From Nitriliruptorales bacterium (GTDB lineage Bacteria; Actinomycetota; Nitriliruptoria; Euzebyales; Egibacteraceae), in contig SLNF01000098.1 of assembly GCA_007133145.1 (NCBI GenBank), forward strand, positions 1-9,006: a stretch of DNA of 9,006 nucleotides, in the 5' to 3' direction. The translations under genes and the position numbers were made by a program. Below the pieces are notes generated by a model. That model worked only from the letters and a program-made list of their open reading frames with translations, was not told the DNA's origin and made no database searches. Shown one piece after another: positions 1 to 4,387 of the stretch (positions are counted from its first letter, which is position 1; each line of letters starts with the position of its first letter).

Positions 1-868
1 ACATCCGCAGCGCGTCGGCGCCGTAGCGGTCGATCGCCTCGTCGAGGGCGATGATGTTGCCCACCGACTTCGCCATCTTGCCGCCCTCGAAGTGCAGCAG
101 GCCGTTGTGCAGCCACGTGCGGGCGAAGGGCTCGCCGGTGGCGGCCTCGTACTGCGCGATCTCGTTCTCGTGGTGGGGGAAGGCGAGGTCGATGCCGCCG
201 GCGTGGATGTCGAAGCCCGACCCGAGGTACTTCGTCGACATCGCCGAGCACTCGATGTGCCAGCCGGGGCGGCCGCGTCCCCACGGCGAGGGCCACGACG
301 GCTCGCCGGGCTTGGCGGCCTTCCACAGGGCGAAGTCGGCCGGGTCGCGCTTGGCCTCGCCGGGGTCGATGCGCGCGCCGGCGCGCAGCTCGTCGGGCCG
401 GCGGCCGCTGAGCTTGCCGTAGTCGGGGTAGGCCGCCACCGAGAAGAAGACGTCACCGCCGGCCTCGTAGGCGGCGCCGCGCTCGAGCAGCGCGCCGATG
501 AGCTCGAGCATCTCGGGGATGTGGCCGGTCGCGCGCGGGACGACATGGGGGTGCAGGGCGCCGAGCGCGGCGATCTGGGTCTCCCATACCTGGGTGAAGG
601 CCTCGGCGACCTCGGCGGGATGGCGGCCCTCGGCGGCGGCGCGGTCGATGATCTTGTCGTCGACGTCGGTGATGTTGCGGACGTGGAAGACCTCGTGGCC
701 GCGCCACTCGAGGTAGCGGCGCAGCACGTCGGGCACGATGACCGCACGGGCGTGGCCGAAGTGCGGGGGGCCCTGGACGGTCGGGCCGCAGACGTAGAGG
801 CCGACCCGCCCCTCGTCGCGCGGCACGAGCTCCTCGACGGTCCCGCTCAGCGTGTTGTGCAGGCGCAT
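1..868 (-). CDS. cysS: Cysteinyl-tRNA synthetase, N-terminal 289 residues (runs off the left edge)
   Basis: Class I aminoacyl-tRNA synthetase that activates cysteine with ATP and charges tRNA-Cys in the cytoplasm. My translation shows YVCGPTV at residues 25-31, a HIGH-type motif HFGH at 36-39, the ITDVDDKI block near 66-73, the ECSAMS zinc segment at 206-211, FPHHENE at 230-236 and KMAKS (KMSKS-type) at 264-268. Expected zinc ligands are Cys27, Cys207, His232 and Glu236. The N-terminal block is of CysS type, not the mycothiol ligase MshC type, whose equivalent I recall as YVCGITPYDATHMGH. The C-terminal anticodon-binding part lies outside the window. The ATG at 866-868 follows the ispF stop by 11 nt, so it is probably the last visible gene of the ispD-like/ispF/cysS operon. 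No strong Shine-Dalgarno precedes it, which suggests translational coupling. The extent at the edge is open; identity is secure. Confidence 0.96.
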   Translation of the reverse strand, partial: MRLHNTLSGTVEELVPRDEGRVGLYVCGPTVQGPPHFGHARAVIVPDVLRRYLEWRGHEVFHVRNITDVDDKIIDRAAAEGRHPAEVAEAFTQVWETQIAALGALHPHVVPRATGHIPEMLELIGALLERGAAYEAGGDVFFSVAAYPDYGKLSGRRPDELRAGARIDPGEAKRDPADFALWKAAKPGEPSWPSPWGRGRPGWHIECSAMSTKYLGSGFDIHAGGIDLAFPHHENEIAQYEAATGEPFARTWLHNGLLHFEGGKMAKSVGNIIALDEAIDRYGADALRM

Positions 869-879
869 GAGCCGGGAGT

Positions 880-1380
880 CTAGGCGCTCGGCGCCCCCTC
901 GCCGGCGGGGCTGAGCAGGACGACCGCGAGCGCGGCGATGCCCTCCCCGCGGCCGAGGAAGCCGAGGCGGTCGGTGCTCGTGGCCTTGACGTTGACTGCG
1001 GACTCGGGCAACCCGAGGGCGTCGGCGATCGCCGTGCGCATCGCCGGCAGGTGCGCGGCCAGCCGTGGCCGCTGCGCGACGATCGTGAGGTCACCGTTGG
1101 CGACCCGCCAGCCCTGCCGGGCCACCGCCGCGGCGGCGTCGACGAGGAACCCGCGCGAGGCGGCGCCGGAAACGGCCGGGTCGTCGACGCCGACGAAGCC
1201 GCCGAGGTCGCCGAGGCCTGCGGCGCCGAGCAGCGCGTCGGTCAGGGCGTGCAGCGCGACGTCGCCGTCGGAGTGTCCCGCGAGCGGCGGCGCACCGGCG
1301 ATCGTGATGCCACCGAGGCAGAGCGGCCGGTCGGCGCGCGGGTCGAAGGCGTGGACGTCGACGCCCTGGCCGATGCGCAC
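880..1380 (-). CDS. ispF: 2-C-methyl-D-erythritol 2,4-cyclodiphosphate synthase
   Basis: Fifth step of the MEP isoprenoid pathway: it cyclises CDP-methylerythritol phosphate to MEcPP and releases CMP. The 166-residue length is normal for this homotrimeric enzyme. Metal ligands fit Asp8 and His10 (GVDVHAF) and His44, after GHSDGDV at 35-41. The C-terminal NVKATSTDRLGF and GRGEGIA segments (130-149) are family hallmarks. The start is GTG at 1378-1380, because translation from it gives the classical MRIGQGVDVH beginning; it lies 7 nt after the stop of the upstream ispD-like gene, and only a weak GGA-like ribosome site is visible. One oddity: the substrate-loop segment usually written as FPDTDP reads FVGVDDP, one residue longer and without the first proline, and the following GADS reads GAAS. 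The fold and metal site look intact, so I expect an active enzyme, with the loop as a caveat. Confidence 0.95.
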   Translation of the reverse strand: MRIGQGVDVHAFDPRADRPLCLGGITIAGAPPLAGHSDGDVALHALTDALLGAAGLGDLGGFVGVDDPAVSGAASRGFLVDAAAAVARQGWRVANGDLTIVAQRPRLAAHLPAMRTAIADALGLPESAVNVKATSTDRLGFLGRGEGIAALAVVLLSPAGEGAPSA

Positions 1381-1387
1381 CGGCGGC

Positions 1388-1924
1388 TCAGGTCCCGGGG
1401 CCGTCGGCGTCGAGGGGGCTGCCCCAGAGCACGTCGACGGCGAAGCCGGCGGCGAGCAGGAGCGTCGCCGGGTCGGTCGCCGTCCCCGCGCCTCGGGCGA
1501 GCGCCGCCTCGAGGGCCTCGCGCCGCAGCAGCTGCGGGGTCTGCGGCACGAAGAGCCCCGTGCGCGAGACGCCCTCGAGCACCGCGGAGCCGTTGACGCG
1601 CTTGAGCGCGTCGGTCACCGGCGCGCCGCGCACGACCGCAGCGGTGTCGTCGGTGAGCCGTGCACGCATCTTCGCGACGAGCTCGGGGCCGTCGGCGGCG
1701 ATACCGTCGACCTCGATGAGCGCGACGAGGGCGACGTCGTCGGGCACCTCACGCAGCCCGGCAATCAGTCCCGAGAGGCGCGTGCCGTCGGTGGGGCAGG
1801 GCGTGCCCGCCGGCGCGGCCGCGTGACGGGAGACCACGACGACACCTTCGAGGGCGTCGCGCAGGGGTGCGGTGTGCTCGCCGAGAGCGCCCGATTCGGC
1901 GTCGGCGCAGAGGACACCCCACAT
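1388..1924 (-). CDS. Degenerate IspD-like protein (probable pseudoenzyme) upstream of ispF
   Basis: A 178-residue protein in the position where actinobacteria usually carry ispD, the MEP cytidylyltransferase of about 220-240 residues. Its IspD origin is clear from the MW-hydrophobic start, EGVVVVS, GAPVTDALKRV (compare PVxDTxKR), the SRTGL segment, VPQTPQLLRREAL and a late ATDPATLLLAAG stretch (compare TDDAxLVEAAG). Missing are the N-terminal GGxGxR CTP loop with its following lysine, the HDAARP block (here IEVDGIA) and the C-terminal N-x-K-x-T block: the protein stops soon after VLWGSPLDAD. The reading frame is unbroken and is followed 7 nt later by ispF, so it looks maintained rather than freshly decayed. 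The ATG at 1922-1924 matches the IspD N-terminus; upstream in-frame starts (to 2110) would add low-complexity Arg-rich sequence. Catalysis alone seems unlikely. A partner or scaffold role for IspF or for the second IspD-like protein is inference. Confidence 0.85.
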   Translation of the reverse strand: MWGVLCADAESGALGEHTAPLRDALEGVVVVSRHAAAPAGTPCPTDGTRLSGLIAGLREVPDDVALVALIEVDGIAADGPELVAKMRARLTDDTAAVVRGAPVTDALKRVNGSAVLEGVSRTGLFVPQTPQLLRREALEAALARGAGTATDPATLLLAAGFAVDVLWGSPLDADGPGT

Positions 1925-2063
1925 GCTCAGCCCACCCACCCGACGTCGACGCGACGTAGGGGGTGCGCCCGAGCGCCCCCGGACGCGCCGACAGGCGGCT
2001 GCATGGTCGAAGGGCTCGCGAAGGGGTGCAGAGCGCATCCTCTCTCGTCTCGCCGGCGGGGGT

Positions 2064-2111
2064 GATGCCGTGGTCGCCGCAGCGGACGCCGCGCGGCCCC
2101 TCTCCGGCATC
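2064..2111. repeat. 48-nt dyad with perfect 7-bp arms
   Basis: GATGCCG at 2064-2070 pairs perfectly with CGGCATC at 2105-2111. The interior can form a small secondary hairpin, GCGG-ACG-CCGC at 2082-2092. The dyad lies just upstream of the -10 element at 2127-2132. It could therefore be a DNA operator covering the -35 region of the plus-strand promoter, or a structured part of a minus-strand leader RNA. A chance origin is possible at this GC content. Confidence 0.35.
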
Positions 2112-2126
2112 GTCGATCCGCCCCAC

Positions 2127-2132
2127 TAGTAT
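2127..2132 (+). promoter_or_regulatory. Probable -10 element (TAGTAT) for a leaderless transcript
   Basis: TAGTAT fits the actinobacterial TANNNT -10 pattern and is one of few AT-rich hexamers here. It ends 6 nt before the ATG at 2139-2141, which is the spacing expected when transcription starts on the A of the start codon. No clear -35 hexamer is visible at 17-18 nt upstream. It would drive the leader ORF and the cytidylyltransferase. Confidence 0.55.
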
Positions 2133-2138
2133 GCGCCC

Positions 2139-2240
2139 ATGCGCCCCTGCCTTCACCTCACCGTGGCCGGGCGCTGCGGCCGCCCGTCGCGCGTGCAGGC
2201 CTACGCGGCCACGGCGCAGGGCAGGCTGCCCGAACGATGA
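2139..2240 (+). CDS. Short leader ORF (33 residues), leaderless and overlapping the cytidylyltransferase start by ATGA
   Basis: I read a 33-codon ORF that begins MRPCLHLTVAGRCGR and ends GRLPER. It carries two cysteines and many arginines. Its TGA (2238-2240) overlaps the ATG of the next gene (2237-2239) in an ATGA arrangement, the classical geometry of translational coupling. No Shine-Dalgarno precedes its ATG, but a TANNNT element ends 6 nt upstream, so a leaderless mRNA is the simplest reading. I recognise no domain. A small Cys/Arg-rich peptide directly upstream of a metabolic gene recalls the leader peptides known upstream of actinobacterial sulfur genes, but the sequence does not match a leader family that I can name. 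Likely role: a cis-acting regulator of downstream translation. It could also be a fortuitous open frame. Confidence 0.5.
   Translation: MRPCLHLTVAGRCGRPSRVQAYAATAQGRLPER
2219..2231 (+). promoter_or_regulatory. Palindrome over the ribosome-binding region of the cytidylyltransferase
   Basis: GGGCAG-G-CTGCCC is a perfect 13-nt inverted repeat; as RNA it can form a 5-bp stem with a 3-nt loop. It contains the only purine-rich stretch (CAGG) near the ATG at 2237, which lies 5 nt past the repeat. The repeat also lies within the last codons of the leader ORF, so ribosomes translating the leader would open it. This would make initiation at 2237 depend on leader translation. Confidence 0.4.
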
Positions 2241-2947
2241 GCTCCGCGGCGATCGTGCTCGCCGGCGGCGCGGGAACGCGTCTCCAGGCCAGCGAGAACA
2301 AGGTCTACCTGCCGGTCGGCGGCCGGCCGTTGCTGGCGTGGTCGCTCGCGGCCTTCGACGCCGCCGAGAGCATCGCGCAGGTCGTCCTCGTCATCCGGGC
2401 CGAGGACACCGAGCGCGCCGAGGCCCTGCTCGCCGAGCATCCCGTCGGCAAGCTCGCCGCGGTCGTCATCGGCGGGACGACCCGCCACGCGAGCGAGCGC
2501 GCCGGCCTCGAGGTCCTCGCCGGCGACATCGACACGGGCGTGGTCGAGCTCGTCTGCATCCACGACGCGGCGCGACCGTTCGTGCGCGCGAGCCTGCTCG
2601 AGCGCGTGCTCACGGCAGCCCGACGCCACGGCGGGGCGATCCCCGGCCTCGCGGTCGACGCGCCCGTGCTCCTGCGCACCAGCAGCGGGGGCGGCGCAGC
2701 CGAGCCGGTGGCGACCGACGACCTCCGGCGGGTGCAGACCCCGCAGGCCTTCCGGGGACCGGAGCTGCTCACGGCCTTCCGCAGAGCGGAGGTCGCCGGC
2801 TTCGCCGGCGTCGACACCGCCGAGACCGTCGCGCGGTTCAGCGCCCTCGACGTCCACGTCGTCGAGGGCGACCGCGACAACATCAAGGTGACCTTCGTCG
2901 AGGACCTCTTCGCCGTCGAGGCCCTCGCCGCGCGCTGGAGCGGCTGA
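2237..2947 (+). CDS. IspD/TarI-family cytidylyltransferase (possible MEP cytidylyltransferase)
   Basis: A 236-residue cytoplasmic CTP-dependent nucleotidyltransferase. It has the glycine-rich loop LAGGAGTRL (8-16) with Arg15, Lys22 in ENKVYLP, GGTTRHAS (79-86), HDAARPF (109-115), QTPQAF (167-172) and DNIKVT with Lys217, all matching the nucleotide and catalytic parts of IspD. The beta-arm that in IspD reads PVxDTxKR and later carries an arginine before TPQ is different here (LAVDAPVLLRT, then VATDDLRRVQTPQ). It may therefore be a variant IspD subfamily or act on another polyol phosphate, as TarI does on ribitol 5-phosphate. The ATG at 2237 overlaps the stop of the leader ORF. It is the only IspD-like protein here with an intact active-site core, so it may replace the degenerate copy in the MEP pathway. 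Family is certain; substrate is not, hence no gene symbol. Confidence 0.88.
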   Translation: MSSAAIVLAGGAGTRLQASENKVYLPVGGRPLLAWSLAAFDAAESIAQVVLVIRAEDTERAEALLAEHPVGKLAAVVIGGTTRHASERAGLEVLAGDIDTGVVELVCIHDAARPFVRASLLERVLTAARRHGGAIPGLAVDAPVLLRTSSGGGAAEPVATDDLRRVQTPQAFRGPELLTAFRRAEVAGFAGVDTAETVARFSALDVHVVEGDRDNIKVTFVEDLFAVEALAARWSG

Positions 2948-2961
2948 GGCGCGGCTCAGCC
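2942..2961. terminator. Bidirectional hairpin between convergent genes
   Basis: GGCTGAG at 2942-2948 pairs perfectly with CTCAGCC at 2955-2961 around a 6-nt loop. The stem includes both stop codons: TGA of the plus-strand gene (2945-2947) and the complement of TGA of the minus-strand gene (2956-2958). A second small inverted repeat, CTCGG-GG-CCGAG, follows at 2965-2976. No T-run is present on either side, as is common for actinobacterial terminators. Position and symmetry support a shared terminator. Confidence 0.5.
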
Positions 2962-3330
2962 CTGCTCGGGGCCGAGGATGCGCAGGGGCATGCCGACGGC
3001 GAGCTCGGGGATCGCGCCCTCGTCGCAGCACAGGTCACCCGGCAGCTGGGGCTCGTGGCGGCCGTCGCGCTTGAGCACGAGGTGCCCGAGCGCGGGCAGG
3101 TGCTCGTTGACGACCGACCCCACACCGGTGACGGTGAGCTCGGCATCACCGAGGAGGACCCGGTCTCCGGGGGTCACACCACCGATGACCTCGTGGCAGC
3201 GGTGCAGGACGGCGAACTCCGCGAGCTCCTCGGGCGCGTGCTCGCCGAAGAGGATGACGATGCCCTCCTCGAAGAACTGCGAGGCGAGGTCGCCGACCGC
3301 GCAGATCTCGGCGTCCATGCGCACGTCCAT
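2956..3330 (-). CDS. PTS glucitol/sorbitol-type IIA protein (SrlB/GutA family), orphan
   Basis: A 124-residue soluble protein that aligns by eye along its length with E. coli SrlB, the IIA domain that passes phosphate from HPr to the sorbitol permease. Matching blocks are GIVILFGEHAPEELAEF (23-39; compare MLITFREGAPADLEEY), VLHRCHE (41-47; compare FIHCHGE), GDRVLLGDAELTVTGVGSV (55-73) and LGHLVLKRDG (81-90). His43 sits where the phosphorylated histidine of SrlB is expected. The ATG at 3328-3330 has a good AGAGGA ribosome site. It lies 27 nt after the SorC-type regulator gene, so the two are probably co-transcribed. No IIB or IIC permease gene, dehydrogenase, HPr or enzyme I is present in the window. 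It may serve a permease encoded elsewhere or act as a regulatory phosphoacceptor; that is inference. Confidence 0.88.
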   Translation of the reverse strand: MDVRMDAEICAVGDLASQFFEEGIVILFGEHAPEELAEFAVLHRCHEVIGGVTPGDRVLLGDAELTVTGVGSVVNEHLPALGHLVLKRDGRHEPQLPGDLCCDEGAIPELAVGMPLRILGPEQG

Positions 3331-3357
3331 GCCGGTTCCTCTCGCTGGGTGCTCGTC

Positions 3358-4314
3358 TCAGGCCGCCGTCTCGCGCTCGAGGTGCAGCGCCATCGCTGCG
3401 GCAGCCTGGTCGCAGATGAGCACGTCGACGAGCGATCCACGCATCGCTGCCCAGATCGCCCGTGCCTTGCCTGGCCCTGCCACCACCGCGACGACGTTGG
3501 GGATCGCCCGGAGCTCGTCGAGGCTGAGGGCCAGCACGCGGTCGGCGAGCGGGCTTGCGAGCTCGCGACCGTCGTCATCATAGAACCGCGCGGCGATGTC
3601 CCCGGCAGGCTCGAGGTCCTCGAGCGCCTGCCGCTCGCCCTCGTCGAGGTACGTCGACTGGAGGATCTGCGCGGCGAAGCCGTGCCCGAACCGCCCGACG
3701 CCGACGAGGGCGAGGTCGGCGGCGCGGGCCTTCTCGAGCTCCGTCGCAATCGAGCGGTGAGCGCGCAGGTCGGCCACCGTCGTCGGGCTGTCGAGGAAGG
3801 CCGGCGCGTGGAGGTAGGAGTACTGACCCCCGAGCCGCGCGGCGAACTCCCGGACGAGCTCGTGCCCGGACAGGCGCGGCTCGAGCTGGAGGTCCCCGCC
3901 GAGCTGGACGACCTCGACGTCGTAGGCCCGCTCGACATCGAGGTGCTCGGCGACCTTCGCGAGCGTACGCCCCCACGACAGCGTCATGCGCTGGCCGCTC
4001 TCGATGCGCTCGGCGAGCCAGCGCGCGGCGAGCTCGCCGACCCGTTCGAGCGGGTCCCCGCCCGCGTCGGCGGCGAGCACGACCGCCTCGTCGAGGCCGA
4101 AGACCTCCACGAGGGACTCCTCGAGGGCACGCTGGCGGCGCAGGGGATGCACGACGTGGAAGCGGATGACGCCCTCACGGCGCGCGGCGCTGAGCATGCG
4201 GGAGACGTTCGACCGCGTCGTACCGAGCCGCGCGGCGACCTCCGCCTGCGTCAACTCCTCGACGTAGTAGAGCCTCGCGGCCTCCGCCAGGCGTTCCCCG
4301 CGCCGGTGCGCCAT
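3358..4314 (-). CDS. SorC-family (DeoR-like HTH) sugar-responsive transcriptional regulator
   Basis: A 318-residue DNA-binding regulator of the usual SorC length. The N-terminal helix-turn-helix is at about 21-42 (LTQAEVAARLGTTRSNVSRML), matching the SQxEIAxxLxISRxxVSRLL pattern of the family. The rest (about 60-318) is the effector domain, homologous to sugar-phosphate isomerases, with LSWGRTL and VGVGRFG segments. The family binds phosphorylated sugars or polyols and controls nearby catabolic genes; here the only adjacent candidate target is the glucitol-type IIA gene 27 nt downstream. The chosen ATG at 4312-4314 begins MAHRRGERLAEAARLYY and is preceded by GGGGTGG; longer in-frame starts up to 4461 would overlap the upstream gene and add unrelated sequence. 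A dyad 20-47 nt upstream may be its own operator. The effector cannot be predicted from the sequence. Confidence 0.9.
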   Translation of the reverse strand: MAHRRGERLAEAARLYYVEELTQAEVAARLGTTRSNVSRMLSAARREGVIRFHVVHPLRRQRALEESLVEVFGLDEAVVLAADAGGDPLERVGELAARWLAERIESGQRMTLSWGRTLAKVAEHLDVERAYDVEVVQLGGDLQLEPRLSGHELVREFAARLGGQYSYLHAPAFLDSPTTVADLRAHRSIATELEKARAADLALVGVGRFGHGFAAQILQSTYLDEGERQALEDLEPAGDIAARFYDDDGRELASPLADRVLALSLDELRAIPNVVAVVAGPGKARAIWAAMRGSLVDVLICDQAAAAMALHLERETAA

Positions 4315-4333
4315 GCCACCCCGACTCGCACAA

Positions 4334-4361
4334 GTGTGACCTCTCCGGCCATCGGTGACAC
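4334..4361. promoter_or_regulatory. Candidate operator upstream of the SorC-type regulator
   Basis: GTGTGACC (4334-4341) and GGTGACAC (4354-4361) form an inverted repeat with 7 of 8 positions paired and a 12-nt spacer. It lies 20-47 nt upstream of the regulator's ATG inside the 73-nt gap after the PIN/TRAM gene. Arm spacing of about two helical turns suits a dimeric or tetrameric SorC protein, so autoregulation is plausible. No clear TANNNT -10 element was found beside it. Confidence 0.4.
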
Positions 4362-4387
4362 CACGATCGGGGTCGGCCCGGCCGCTG

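Larger units (their letters stand above)
1925..2138. other. Divergent intergenic region between the two ispD-like genes
   Basis: This 214-nt stretch separates the minus-strand ispD-like/ispF/cysS unit from the plus-strand leader ORF and cytidylyltransferase. I see no convincing gene in it; an in-frame minus-strand extension to 2110 is Arg/Pro/Ala-rich and resembles no IspD. It holds a plus-strand -10 element near its right end and a dyad at 2064-2111. No clear minus-strand promoter was recognised, and no named riboswitch class fits. Confidence 0.6.

Noticed and set aside
1..868. MshC, the mycothiol cysteine ligase, as an alternative to CysS
   Set aside because: YVCGPTV and the surrounding N-terminal block are of CysS type, and the ispF-cysS linkage is the standard one.
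92..883. A 263-codon plus-strand open frame
   Set aside because: It lies antisense to cysS, whose catalytic motifs are all present on the minus strand.
1925..2110. N-terminal extension of the minus-strand ispD-like protein to the start at 2110
   Set aside because: The extra 62 residues are Arg/Ala/Pro-rich with no IspD similarity, while the ATG at 1922-1924 gives the typical IspD beginning.
1925..2138. Possible glycine or FMN riboswitch, suggested by GGAGAG, CTCTC and GCCGGCGGGGGTGATGCC-like words
   Set aside because: The required conserved cores, spacing and pairing partners of these classes are missing on both strands. Only generic dyads remain.
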